NCBI GenBank assembly: GCA_039621445.1
Contig: CP154955.1
Span: 18,704,691 to 18,768,690 of the forward strand
Direction: 5' to 3'
Source: Euglena gracilis
Lineage: Eukaryota; Euglenida; Euglenophyceae; Euglenales
Length of the DNA stretch: 64,000 bases
The stretch's first letter is position 1. Each line of letters begins with the position of its first letter. Position numbers and translations under genes: made by a program. Positions 42,514 through 55,344 of the stretch are shown here, one piece after another. Under the pieces are notes generated by a model. The model was not told the origin of the DNA. It did not search any database and saw only the letters and a list, made by a program, of their open reading frames with translations.

Positions 42514-45500
42514 TTAGACGCGGGCCACCGCCAGCCCTTCGTCGATGGCGCGCAGCGCATTCAGCACCGCCTGGTCGGCGGCGGCGCCAAATGCGTGGGG
42601 TGCCTCGGATTGAGGTTATTTTAGGCGATTTTGCTGTCCTCTCGTTCGCTTGATGCACTGATGGATGGCATTAATGAACAGAATCAACAGAATTTTTTTT
42701 AGACCGGTGGGAGGGGGTCCCGCACCCACCCAAAGAGTAACCCCAAATATAAGCAACCGGCTGCTTTTAACTGTGTTTCTGAAAATCGGCCCCAGGGGTT
42801 GTTTATATTTGGGGTTGCTCATAGAAGGGTGTTGCTTATATTTGGGGGGATTACCTCCCCTATCCCCGGGGGGGGGTCCAGGGCACTTTTGGGGGTCAAT
42901 TCTGGGTCAAATTCTTTTTTGAAAATAACCATAATCCCTGACATACACCCAGTGCATGCAACCAAGCCAGTCAAAAAACGTTCGGGGAGGACTCTACAAA
43001 AGAGAACGATGCACTGAAGTGTGTGGTGGGACTGCGGCGTTCTCCCTGGCAGGGGTCAACGCATTCGGCGCCGGGCCTCCCCGTTCTCCCGGACGTACTT
43101 CAGCGTGCCGTAGTCGGACGCCAGGTGGATCCAGAACCGGCCTGAAGAGGTGCCGGAAGGGGGGGCGGCCGGGGACGGAGGCCTTGGACCCCCCGGAATC
43201 CGTCGGAACGCACAGCGTGCCTGGATTGGGGTGAAGCGACCTGGTTCGTAGCGTGGACCCCCCAACCCGGAAGCTGGCCGCTCAAAGGATTCTGGAGACG
43301 ACAGCCAGCCCCAAAGGGCAGCCAGCCCCGATTTGTTCAGCGCACTCCGATTTGGGGTTTTGTGGACACTTTTTTTTTGGCGATTGCCCTCCGGATCCCG
43401 AAGCATTGTGGCACGACCGCACACCGGGCCGCCAGTAGGAAGGCCCCACAGGGAGCTTCTCATCCGCGATGAAATGGAGCAGGTTGGGGAACGAGTCGTC
43501 CACGATGAGGATGACCGTGTTGCGGTCTGCCTGCCAGTACTCCGACACCGCCTCCGACAGCAGCGCAGCCCTGGGGGGAGAGGGGGGGGGTGGGAATCCA
43601 ACTCGGGGGGGGGGGGGCAGAAAAACCATTCTAAAAAACAAATTGAGGGAGAATAACTCCCCAAAAAAACACTACCCCTTGTGCCATAAGAAAAAGACAT
43701 CATTTGGGGAGTTCTCGAGTGCATTTTAGCGAATTTGATCTGATTTACTGACCGAATTAGTAAATCAGAATCACCAATTTGATTTAGTGATTTTTTGGGG
43801 GGAGGGCTTTATATTGGTGAGATTGACCCCTGGGGGTATGCAAAATTTGTACATAGGGTGTTACATTGGCGCATCACATTGCCTGTGTTTCTTCCTTTCA
43901 AGCAGCTGAAACAAAATTTTTGAGTAAATGGGGTTGGGGGCTCCAGTTTGTGAAATCACATCAATGAATTGGGGAAGTGTAAAAATATCTCCTGATGCTG
44001 GTTTTTGATCGCTCCTTCCGAGCCCATTTCAGCCATATTACTGTGGCATAGTTTCCTACTTGGCATTCCCCCCTTCTGTACGGGGGGGGGGTTCCAACCT
44101 GGCCATTCATTCTGGAAAGGGGGTGGGTAGATATTAAATAAGTGGGGAAGGGCAGAAGGAGGTTGGTCCAGACTCCCCTGTCGCCCCCTCCCCAGGAGGG
44201 GGGGAAATCTGAGACCCTCCCTCCGGGGGAAAAAAAAATGCTAGAAGGCCCCAAAGCACAGCCCAGAAAAAAATTTTGACGGGCTTCAAAAAGTTCCCCA
44301 AAATTGCGTTTTCAGGCGATTTTTTTTAAAAAAAATTACGGACAAAAAACAGATGATAAAACAGAAGTTCCAGTGCAAGCGGCAGCAAGAAAATTTTCTT
44401 GGTTTCAGGGGAGTCCCAGACCCCCCTCGGCCCAGAAGGGGGGGGCCAGAAAGGGGGGGATCCAAAATAAGAAACTATGCCATCTTTGTGGCAAGTGGTT
44501 AGTTCGAACACCCCCAATAATGGTAGTTCGATATCCCCAGGGGGGATATCGAACTACCCACCGTGTTTGCCAGATAACCTTGGGGTTCCTTATCGCCATT
44601 GAAGGAATGGGGCCAGGGGTACGATTTTATGCCGAAAATCAGGCCTAACTTGGGTCTAAGTTAGGCCTGGCACCACACCTAAAAAAAGGTCCAACTTTAC
44701 GCCTATTTTACACCTATTGTGAGGTCTAACTTTAGGTCCAATTTTAAGCCAACTTTAGGCCTAAACTGTTACCCTAGCCATATCCGTTCAATAACCCTTT
44801 GATCACCTGGTAAACACGGAGGGAAGTTCGATACAATCCCGGGGAGGGGATTAGCGACCCACTTGCCACATACATGTACACATATATAATATACTATGAC
44901 ATAATTGTCATTTCAGGGCCTCCGGATTTCAGGGGAGACCGGCATGACCATGCCTACACAGAGTTATCAAAGATGAAGAGAAGCCTGACTATAGGCGGAA
45001 GGTAAGCCTAATATGGGCCTCACTTTCTGCCGAAATTTCGGCCTAAACCTGAAGCCTAAAACACCTTACCCAACCCTTCCCTGAAATAACCCCGCGGATT
45101 GGCCTGGATGGACCGGGATGTCAACGATGCCATGTTTTTTTTCACAGACACGTGCACATGGAAGTTTGCTCCGTAACACGTAACATGGCTGGAATGGGCT
45201 GGGAAGGAGCGAGCGACCCCCGGCACCAGCGAGGCAGCCAAGGCGGGGGGGAGCCGAGGGAGGGACCAGCGGCGGCGGCGGCCGGGGGGCAGCGGGGACT
45301 TCTGGATGAGGACGCGCAGCTTGACGCCGTACCGCGCCTCCACGCCGTCGATGAGCCGCGTCGCCTCCTGGGGGAGAGATGGGACGGCCACCGCGAGTAC
45401 ACTGCAGGCGGGCCGAGGCTCAAGGAAACCCGCGGCAGACACGACAAATGTGGGCAAGTGGGGATTCGACCGGGAGGCCGTCGGATTCTGCGGCCGCCAC

Positions 45501-48500
45501 TGGAGTTGGGGTTTGAGGTGAAGTCGAGTTCGCCGTTTCCGGCGATGCTGGCCATTTTCCAAAGCGGCAGGGTGAGAGGCGACTTTCGAAAGAAGAGAGT
45601 GACCTATGATACCCCCAAAGTGGAATCCCCTCCAAACCCACATATAACGCAAAGCGGGGGGGGGGTCTGGAATTATTAAAACGGAACTTCATCTCCTCAC
45701 ATTGCGCATAATGTTTCATCCTGGAGTATATTTTCACTTATCCATCTTCGAATAAATGTTCGCTTGCTTGTTCTCAATTAACTGAAAAAAAATCGTGCCA
45801 GGCAATCATAAAAAAAGTGAAAGAATCGTCAGAGTGCAAATTTTTTGAACTTTTTGTTCTTTTCCTTGGTTTTTTCTATTGCCTGTTATGTGTCCCGTTT
45901 CAAAAAATAAAATGGGTCATGCATTTGGTTGCCAAATCAAGGACCCCAATGGGGGATTCAATATTTGAGGTCAAAATTTGCGAAGGGGGTTACTTGACCA
46001 GGTCTTAAGACCCTCAGGGGAGTCCAGCCGGCCAGGTGGGAAAAGGTGCTGGCTGAAGAAGAACAAAAAGTGCTGGTTGGACCCCTCACCAGGGGGGGGG
46101 GCACTGGCGACCTGGATGGTCCCTGAAAACAGGCAAAAAGCCCAGTTTGGATTGAATTTTTTAGCCAAAATTTTGAGGAGAACCCCTCCCCAAAAACGGC
46201 TATCAAAAGCGGCCATTTTGTCCATTTTTTGACTCTTTTTCTAAAACTTTTCGGCGCTTTGCTGGGAGCTGCTGGTTGGACAAAAGGTGCTGGCAGGTTG
46301 ACCCCTCCCCAGGGTAAGTGGGGAAGGATGTATAACGCTTGTGTAAACTCTGTAAATCCATAAACTGAATTTTTCGGGATATAAACTCACTGTCTTTTCC
46401 ACAAGCAGTTGATCTTTTTTTTGCATGGCAGGCATAACCCATTGTGCACTTCAGGCAAGTGCACAAATATTTGAACGTAGCACACACCACAACACAATAC
46501 GGCAAAATGGTGATTCCTTAAACATAAACCAACACGAAAAATGACCATCGAACCCACGCCCGAGGAGAAGGAAAACGAGACAATCGATGAAGCCGACAGC
46601 AGAAGGGGGGCCGCACCTTCATTTGGGAGTTCGTCAAGAGCTGCACCTTGTCCACCACGTTCATCGGCGGGCCGGGGCAGGGGGGCCGGGCCGGGCCCCG
46701 GGCCAGCGACAAATGCCGCCCGTCCCCACGGCGGGGCAGGCAGAGGTATGGGTGGCCGGAAATGGGGGGGTCACACGGTCAGACACAAACGGACAATTCC
46801 ATGTCAGGGGAAAGCGCGAAAACGTTGAGGAAGTGAGGAGCTGTCGGGGGGATGCCAAGCCACGGCCATCCCTCATCCGGGGTATCCAGCCTCTGTCTCA
46901 TTCCATGTCATTGCCATTTGCCCATGTCATGTCATTCCATGTCATGTCATTGTCATGTTTGTTGTTGATTGTGGGCTAATTGAACCCATCCTCCTAATAG
47001 ACCGTCCACATTGGTGATGTTCTGGTCAGAGGCAAAAATTTCAATGGGGCCGTTTGGGTCAAAGGGGGGTGGTCAAAACTGCACTTTGCCTTTCACATGT
47101 ACAATGAAACACCGCAACCAAAAGAAAATTGTCCAATCGACGCGATACAGTAAGCCCCCAACACAGCCCCAGCCCACTGAGCCGTCGTGCAGCCTGGAAA
47201 ACAGCCGCCCAACAAGTTACAAATCCACCCAAACCAGCTCACCCTTCTGTTGAAGGGGAACTGGGGTCACTATGGGTGAGGACACAGCCGCGGTCAGGTT
47301 CTGAAATGCCCCTACAAACACAGACCTCCCGGATCACCTTCCCCAAAAATGATGTGTTGAAATCAGGTGAAAACAGATGGTTGAAATTGCTAAAACCACA
47401 TTTGTATGGGCAATTCATTAATTGAAAAGTGAGATGTGCCAGAAATTATCAATATTGACGCACTGTGATAATTTTCACGGCAGAAATTTGGGAGGACCAA
47501 CGTCAAAATCTCATACCAAACCTTCAATTTGGCTTGTGGGTTGAGTACCCCCCCCTATGTCCAATGACCGGTAACCTCTGTCCTCTGACCGGGGGGGGGG
47601 GTCGTTGGACATAGGGTAGTGACCAAAAAGGTGTCCTCTGACCGGGGGGGTGGTCGTTGGACATGGGGTCAAAAGAAAGTTGGTTGGTACCCGGGTCCCT
47701 ACCCACCCAAAAATGCCCAAATTTTCCCTTCCGGCGCTTCGCGCCGAAATTTTTGGGCAATTTTGACAAATTTTTGTCCAAAAAGTGTCAAAAATGGCAT
47801 TTTGGCCAAATTTTTGGCCAATTTTTGGGTAAAATTTTTCGTCCCGGCGCTTCACGCCAGGACCAAAAATTTGGTCAAACCTCCGAAAAGGTGTCCTCTG
47901 ACCGGGGGGGTGGTCATTGGACATAGGGGGGTCGTTGGACATAGGGGGGGCGTAATCCAGTCAAAAATCACCTGCTGAAACACTTGCAAAGGTGAGTTCT
48001 TTCGGTTGCTGGATAGAAAAGAAAACGTTGTGCCGAAATACGAGGCTGGGGAAATCCATCATGAAAGGGAGAGGCTTTCCATTTGGCTTTGTAACCCAAA
48101 GCATTTTATTTAAGAGGACGTTGTTGAGAGCTTTTCTGGGTCGGCACCCCTGGATGGGCGGCAACAAAGAGGCGGCATCGTAGGCAGCCGGTGGGCTAAC
48201 CAATGCCCCACAATTGGTGGCCAACACCCCAACCCCATCAAATGCACAACCCTGGGGGAATCCAACGTGCCAAATGCAATCCCACAAGACCAACTCCAAA
48301 CTGCACCTCAAATAAAACATTCCTTCGCCGATAAGCAAAGCAGAAATTTGTGGATAACATTTGAAAAAAAGAGACAATTTGGTTAAAATTAGACAATCCC
48401 TGTCAAAATAACCCTCCAAATAGACCCTAAGGGTCTCAATTTTTCAAATCGAAAACTCTCCTCTGGGGATTGGCCGGTTTTGGACGCACTATCATTTTTT

Positions 48501-49330
48501 GATAATTTTTGGGGAAAACTTCAATTCAATTCAATTTTTTTAAATTAAATTCAAATTCAAATTTTGGCCTCAATAAAAATTCCTTTTTTCTTCTTTTTTC
48601 TTCTTTTTTACATTGCATTACTGATAAATATGGAGGTGGGATTATTGATTCCCCTGCCCATGTACACACAACATAAGTATTTTTCAGGACCCTCCCCGAG
48701 GGCCAAGAAATCCTGCCCAGGTGCTTAAAAAAGTAAACAGGGATGAGTTTAGGAGAGAGTGTTGGAAAAACAATTTCCCAGGTTGCCCCCCCCCCCGCTA
48801 AACCTGAATCTGAGCCATTCCACTGCTTACCAACCCCGGGGGGAAGGCTCACTTTCCACTTTCAAAAATCAGCCAGTCACTTTTCAAAAACCAGTCACCA
48901 CTTCCTACCCCCCCCCCCTGGTGGTTAAGGTGTGTGTCCGACCCCCCCCCCCCGGGAGGACTGACTGGGTTTTCGGAGTGACTGACTGGTTTATGGCTCC
49001 CGACCCCCCCCCCCCAGGGAGTCGGCAAGACTGGCTGAAAGTGGCCACCTGCTGCCGAAGGCGGCGGATTTATTTTTTGGATTTGACCAAAATCTTTTGA
49101 TTTTTGGCCAATTTTGCCGAGTGGCCAAAGTGACCGGCCCCAATGGTGTGGTCGACTCCTGTACAGCTGGCTAGCCCCACTGCTGGGCGAGGTCGTTGTC
49201 GCCCTCAGCCTGGGCCTGCGCCCCGCCGGCCCGGGCTGCCACGAGGGCGGACGCCGCCGCCGCGAGGGTCTGGCGGCGGGAGGGCGGCGGCAGGGAGGCT
49301 GGGGCCCCGGAAGAGCAGCACCAACATGGG
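42514..49330 (-). CDS. Thylakoid lumen protein with TPM domain (15.0 kDa lumen protein family)
   Basis: Plastid protein, probably in the thylakoid lumen. Exons closing in phase: 46617-about 46670, 45367-45267, 43570-43425, 43141-43077, 42603-42514 (TAA at 42516-42514). The mature domain reads MNVVDKVQLLTNSQMK, EATRLIDGVEARYGVKLRVL, IQKSP, LSEAVSEYWQADRNTVILIV, SYWRPGRFWIHLASDYG, then AVLNALRAIDEGLAVA: the beta-alpha TPM fold in full, with the tyrosine-tryptophan and FW...YG positions typical of plant lumen members. An upstream exon ending near 49185-49210 gives SRRQTLAAAASALVAARA then GGAQAQA, a twin-arginine lumen-targeting region with an Ala-X-Ala cleavage site. The first ATG and the joins between 49.2 and 46.7 kb are unresolved; no AG acceptor lies next to the 46.67 exon. 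The last intron fits GC-AG. Confidence 0.85.
44220..45060. other. Intron DNA with GCCTAA motifs and a perfect hairpin
   Basis: Inside the thylakoid-gene intron 45267-43570. Contents: a perfect 16-bp-arm hairpin at 44524-44559 (GTAGTTCGATATCCCC with GGGGATATCGAACTAC), repeated TTAGGCCTAACTT-type motifs at 44640-44770, and again near 45000-45060. No exon. Confidence 0.7.
44484..44872. mobile_element. Possible GTGGCAAGTGG-ended element
   Basis: GTGGCAAGTGG at 44490 and its reverse complement CCACTTGCCAC at 44859 bracket about 380 bases that contain the 44524 hairpin and GAAGTTCGATA at 44824, an inverted partner of TTAGTTCGAAC at 44500. This suggests a non-autonomous inverted-end element; only one copy was seen. 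Confidence 0.45.
46010..46320. mobile_element. GGCTGG/GACCCCTC element with GGCGCTTTGC core
   Basis: CCAGCCGGCCAGG at 46022, then AAAAGGTGCTGGCTG, a second GTGCTGGTTGGACCCCTCACC, an A/T-rich middle with CTTTTCGGCGCTTTGC at 46245, and TGGACAAAAGGTGCTGGCAG near 46275. The repeated AAAGGTGCTGGC and GACCCCTC units also occur at 17685-17740 and 17998-18030. In the thylakoid-gene region between the 49.2 and 46.6 kb exons, or its intron. Confidence 0.55.
47550..47955. mobile_element. GTCGTTGGACATAGGGG-ended element with two hairpins
   Basis: Left end CCCCCCTATGTCCAATGACC, followed by three forward copies of TGTCCTCTGACCGGGGGG with G(T/C)CGTTGGACATAGGG. The middle holds two hairpins, CCGGCGCTTCGCGCCG at 47731 and CCCGGCGCTTCACGCCAGG at 47843, spaced 112 bases apart, within a TTTTTGGCCAAATTTTTGG-type A/T-rich region. 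Non-coding. Confidence 0.75.
48850..49065. mobile_element. CCAGTCACTT-ended element
   Basis: CAGCCAGTCACTTTTCAAAA and AAACCAGTCACCACTTCC at the left; GACTGACTGGGTTTTCGGAG and GTGACTGACTGGTTTATGG at the right. Related ends are at 27215-27440, 30660-30720, 12285-12305 and 54035-54250. The right end is directly next to the thylakoid gene's first exon. Confidence 0.6.
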
Positions 49331-52079
49331 GGGGGGGAGTGGGTATGGCGGTGGGTCCCCGTCGCGCCAAGCGCGCGTTTGCGCGGCTGCACATCCGGCA
49401 ACAAAACAGTTGCGACATTGTGCAAAATGCACCATTCCAAAATGATGAGGTGCCTCCCACGCCAGCCTGCTTGGAGCTGGAAAATAACCGTTCTGAAACT
49501 GTGGCATTCCCTGTATTCATTCTCCTGCATTCCAAGTGGTGTTGTCCCCCCCGCTCACCTGAGAGTGGAAAGGACGCATGGGCCAACGCAGAAGCTTGGG
49601 TATGGACTGGGGGGGGGATATGCTGACGTCGGGGGGCAAGTTGGTTGGGCAAAATAAAAATGTTGCGGTGACAAAAACGGGATATTTGCTTTGCGTCAAT
49701 GTGCACCCTATTTGAATCTCAGAGCAAACGTCTTGCCATCTTAAACTTCGGATTTTGGATTGTTTGGCAAAACAAAATATCTCACAACCTGCATAAGGGG
49801 AAAAAATTAGAGAAAGATGTTATTGGGTTTGGACCAGGGGCCACACACAAGTCCTGTGACGAGACAAGGGGTGAGCCCTGGAATCCTGGAGACCGGAAGG
49901 GACAGGGATTGGTTTCTTAGAAAAAAGTTGGCCAATTCGTCCAAGAAGCCATTGGTGGGGGTTGAGGCTTTGAGAACTAAACACTGGGTGCCCATTAGGC
50001 CTAATGGCTGTGCTGGCCACCCAACTGGGAGAGGCTTTTCGCTAAAAGCACCTGATCCCTGGCGGAGGGGAACGCCCCAAGAAACGGCAGGAATAGGGAA
50101 GTTTCGAGGGTCATTTGGGGGTCCGAATTTGTGGGTGCTTCGTGCCAAAAAAAGCCGGGGGCCAAACCCAACCTACCACCCCCTGGGGGGTGGGGAAGGC
50201 CACCCACAACCCCCTCCACCAGGTCAGCAACCTTTGAAAAAACTGGTTCTTAACTGGGGTTGTGAGGTTGCATGGTGTACTTTTGTGCGTTGTGTGAGTG
50301 GGAGCTGGTTGCAAGGAGACCCATACAAGTGTTTCAGGAATTGCAAAGAATAAAACCGCACCGCCACCGCTTCCAACAACCTGCAAAAAAAGCTGTCACG
50401 GACAAGCTCTGGACGCTCCACGCCGCCCTGGCCAGGCCAGAGGGTGGCGCCATTGCCCGAACCACTGGGGTGGCTGCAGCAGGAGGAGAAGGGAGCCAAG
50501 CAAGAACGTCCACCCACTCCCCGAGGGCCAAGGGATTCGGACACTACCGGGGCACACATCCATTTGACAGTGTCCGATTATCGGACGAACAACCCCAGCA
50601 GGGGGGAATGCCAACCAATTATTCATGATTATTCGTGGCACGATTCTGTGGGAATCCCTGCTGCCATTCGGGGCCGCCCACTTAAACCCACCCACAACTT
50701 GCAGGGGGGGGGTGGATGTGGGGCAGCGTGGCAGCACGAAAATGGTGGGGTCCTTCCTTTGTCCCTATCAGAGCGCTGGCCAGGACCAAAACTGAGCTGG
50801 ATGGCTCGGGCCTGGTGGAATGCGTCGCGGAAAGGGGTGGGAAAGGCACACACTTTGAGGGACGGAGGGAAGGACCGTGTGCCCAATCCTGGCGCAACTG
50901 CACAGGGGGCTCCGCTCCCGTCTGCCTCGGGTGACCCACCCATCAGACAGAGTCAGAAGGGGGAGGGGGCCAGCGATGGATGGGGGGGGGTCGATCGGAA
51001 ACGGCAGTTTTTTGGGCTTCCGCTGTGGGCGAGCGCCCTGGTGGAGGATGGGTCTGAACAGTCTCAGAATAGGGTGAGGACGCCCCGCCGCAACGATGCA
51101 TGCTGGATTTGGGCCACAGACCTCGGATTGGGTCGGACAGGGGGGGAGGATGGTGCCAATTGACTTAGAGGGACGTTGGTGGCGGAGGAAAACGGGACAG
51201 GGGAATGCCACGGAACAGATCATACGATCCCAGATCCTTGTCGATTGAAATCCCCGGTTCGACGGGTGAATTGCACCAAAAATCCTTTCGTTGTGAAGTT
51301 CTTAAGGTTTCATGGGAGACCTCGGCGGGTGAATGGCACATCCCCGCACCGACCATGCAAATCCCACGCCCACTCTGTGGGGCAGAGCCCTCTGTGGACG
51401 CCATGCCTCGGGTGTGCCGCAGCAGAGGAGAAATGCCACGACGAAACCTGGGAAGCATGCAGCGGGGGGGGGGGGCAGCCTGCACCGCCGCCAATGGCTG
51501 CCTTGTCCCCAGGGGAGAAGGGCTGGGGTGCGCGCTGGCCTGAACTCATCCGGACCAGGGTGTGATTCCCAGGGCTGCAGAATTTGGGCTGGCTGAATAA
51601 CGCCGTTGATTGACCCCCCCCCCCATTGGGACCTCCTGGACAGAATTGGGCGAACCACACCACAGAAAAAGAAACTGTAAAGAGCCCAAATGGCAATTGT
51701 GGAACACGGAGTGCCATCATTCCTTCTCATCTGTGATATCACGTGACATGTGCTTATTCAGGAGCGTCATTGAGGAAATAGATTGCAGCAGATGTGCTAT
51801 ATCTATCACGTTCCCAAATCAAGGATGGGGAAGAAACAAAGGAAACGCCTTGGTGAAGTGAAATAAAATATTTCACAGCGCGAAAAAATGGCGAGACATC
51901 TGGAAAATGGGTGCGCAACTTGGCACGCCCTGCATAACACCGATGTAACGACGTACTCAGATAAAAGAAAACAGTCGAAAACCCTCGCGCTATGCTATGG
52001 TCTGTTGGCATTCTTGTTCACAAAGGAGAGCGCAGATATACCCACCCTTGCATAGACATGTGTACATACACCCCCCCCC

Positions 52080-52609
<530 letters not shown>

Positions 52610-53020
52610 GCCAGGAACCCCAATAGGGGTTGGGTATGCCGGCCTCCAAAAGATGGCTGACCTGTCAGCTGTAATGCCTCGAGGCTGGTTTGTGACATTG
52701 TTAGCTGAACGAACACAAGATACGCAGGAAGAGGCAGTGCAAGGAGGTACCCCGCGTATGTTACCCCCCTGCAGCAACTCAGCATTCTGACCAGGGCATC
52801 CTTTAATGACCCCGAGGAGGTTGCAGCTCGGAGGCTGGAAAGTTTGGGCCGGGAAAAGGCTTCTGGCTGACCCCGTGGGGGATCCCAGACCAAAGCTGGG
52901 GTGGAGCCGGGTATACAAAAAAAAACCAAAACCGCAAAATGCTCAAAAGAAAAACTGTCAACTCGTAAAAGGCCGATTTTGACCAAAATTTGCCCTGGCC
53001 AGTCTTTTTCTGACCCATTT

Positions 53021-53345
53021 TTGCCCATTTTTGTCCACGTCCAAAATAAAAAACGGCAGCCCGAAACTACTGGGCCCCCCCCCCGGGGGGGGGCCAGTAG
53101 TTAATCCGGGGGGTCAAATTTTTTTTTTGCGTTAGTGATGGAATAGGGTTAGGTGCGCGACTTAGGCTTAGGGTTAGGCCTAACTTGTACACCGAACACC
53201 CGTCTATAAATTAGGCCTAACCCTAAGCCTAAGTCGCGCACCTAACCCTATTCCATCATTAACGCAAAAAAACTATTCTGACCCCCCGGATTAACTACTG
53301 GGCCCCCCCCCCCCGGGGGGGGCCCAGTAGTTTCGGGCTGCCTAT
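53021..53345. mobile_element. Nested palindromic element, copy 1
   Basis: Outer inverted ends GGCAGCCCGAAACTACTGGG (53055) and CCCAGTAGTTTCGGGCTGCC (to 53342), each next to a C/G run. Inside them are second inverted arms: TTTGCGTTAGTGATGGAATA then GGGTTAGGTGCGCGACTTAG, facing CTAAGTCGCGCACCTAACCC then TATTCCATCATTAACGCAAA. The centre is TTGTACACCGAACACCCGTC. The whole 288 bases can fold into one long stem. Non-coding. Confidence 0.9.
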
Positions 53346-53475
53346 TTTCTTATTTTTTTTAATTATTTTATTATTTATCTTTTTTTTTCCAGCCACCCAA
53401 AGGGCGGCTGGAACGGAAGTTTTTTATTTTGGACGTGGACAAAAATGGGACGGTAACGGTAACGGACGTTTTTTA

Positions 53476-53767
53476 GGCCGCCCGAACATACTGGGCCCCC
53501 CCGGGGGGGGGGGGGGGGCCAGTAGTTAATCCGGGGGGTCAGAATAGTTTTTTTGCGTTAATGATGGAATAGGGTTAGGTGCGCGACTTAGGCTTAGGGT
53601 TAGGCCTAATTTATAGACGGGTGTTCGGTGTACAAGTTAGGCCTAACACTAAGCCTAAGTCGCGCACCTAACCCTATTCCATCACTAACGCAAAAAAAAT
53701 TTTTTGACCCCCCGGATTAACTACTGGGCCCCCCCCCCGGGGGGGGGCCCAGTAGTTTCGGGCTGCC
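53476..53767. mobile_element. Nested palindromic element, copy 2, inverted
   Basis: Same structure as copy 1 but reversed: the centre reads GACGGGTGTTCGGTGTACAA. Outer left end GGCCGCCCGAACATACTGGG is diverged from the right end CCCAGTAGTTTCGGGCTGCC. The spacer of 134 bases between copies holds a reverse-complement of 53021-53052 (TTTTTTATTTTGGACGTGG at 53427) and a CCAGCC...GGCTGG hairpin at 53390. Confidence 0.9.
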
Positions 53768-55227
53768 AGAAAATAATAAATAATACGATAAGTAAAACAA
53801 TAAAACTCGTCGATGGGGAGGGAGGGGGGTCCGAAGGCTGGAAAAAAGGCTGTTGGCTTGCTGGACCCCCCATTGCTTAACACCTGTCAGATGTTCATTG
53901 CCTCATTTTCATTCGAAGCTCTTTCACCCAGGCATTCTCTCTCTTCACATGTGGGATGTTTGTTCACTCTTCTTATTGAACTATGCCTCCTTTTCCTCAA
54001 ACTGGGTGAGGCCATCCCCCCCGGGGGGGTCTTGGTCAGAAAACCAGTCAGTCACCCTCAAAAAAATTCCAAAAACTTTCCGGCGCCAGGCCAGCGACTT
54101 TTTCATTTTCAGGCCTACCCCACCCGTGAGAACACACCTCCAATCTTATTGCATCACCATAGTGCCTTTCCAACATAAGCGCATTCAAGAGTGGCCAATC
54201 CCCCCGGGGGTAAAATGACTGACTGGTTTTTTCAGAGTGAAAAGTGACCCCCCCCCCCGGGTCGCTAAGCAATGGTATGGTTGTGATGCAGTGGAGGGAA
54301 ACAATCACCATATTGCACTTGACCAAAAAAAGGATGGGAACTCTGAAGAATGCGTGGCAGAGGGAACAAAACTGGTGCTGTGGGTGACAACTGCCTGGAG
54401 ATGAAGAAATGGGTCGACTGTGTGATGGGTTGTGTGTGACTGAAACAAACGTGCATTTGAGTTTTGTCAAAACCCATATCGTAAGCGGTGGTATCCAAGT
54501 CGACGGTGTCCCAGAGGAATGAGACAGCGGCCCAGCCAGCAGCCGTCTTATTTTAAATCCTCTCCTCCCCAAGACATAACTTTGACAGGATCAGTCCCCT
54601 TCACAGTCGGGACGGGGGAGGGGCAGCCGTTCCTCAGTGGGTGGCAAGGCTGCTGGGAGATGGTGGGCGCACTGGCCGCCGAGTTCCTTTGCAGTGCAGC
54701 CGTGGGCACAAGGTGCCGGGCCTGCACGCAAACTTGGCACAGCGCGCCGGCTGCAGACAAGCCGGAAGGCAGCACAGGTCGTGGTGGGCCTTGCGATCGC
54801 AAAGCAACCCGAGACCCTTCACCCAGTGCCAGACAGGGGAAAGGGGGTGGGGCGAAATGTCGAGTGTGTTCGCTCAGTCACGTGCCTGCACTGCTCAAGG
54901 GTCCAGAGAAGGCGAAAGCCCGCGCTAGTATGGCCGGGCGAAGTAGACGCCGCCAGAGGACGAGGGCGAGGCATCGCGACCCTAGCCTGCTTGGCCCTCT
55001 TCGGCTCTTGGCTGCCCAACGCCCAAAAGAAGACGGAAGGCGCTCCGTCAACAGGGGCAATAATACTGCATTGATCATACTGCCTGCCCGTGGGTTCGAG
55101 GCAGTCAATCCCCCAAATCGGCACATGGACTCCTTCCTCTTGGGCCACAGAGCTACCATCGGTGTGCCGGAGTGCAGAAAACCAAACCTCCCATCCACAG
55201 CACAGCAGCCAGCGTCCTCAAGGAGTT

Positions 55228-55229
<2 letters not shown>

Positions 55230-55273
<44 letters not shown>

Positions 55274-55318
55274 ACCCACCCACCCACCCACCCACACACA
55301 CACACCCACACACATAGC
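55230..55318. repeat. (AC)n and (ACCC)n microsatellite
   Basis: About 40 bases of AC followed by (CCCA)n and ACAC. Directly downstream (minus sense) of exon 55507-55345. Confidence 0.95.
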
Positions 55319-55344
55319 ACACATAGCACACAGGACCTAGGCAC

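Noticed and set aside
54519-55340. Plus-strand open frame of 273 codons
   Set aside because: It ends in an AC-repeat translation and overlaps the minus-strand exon at 55345; no family resemblance.
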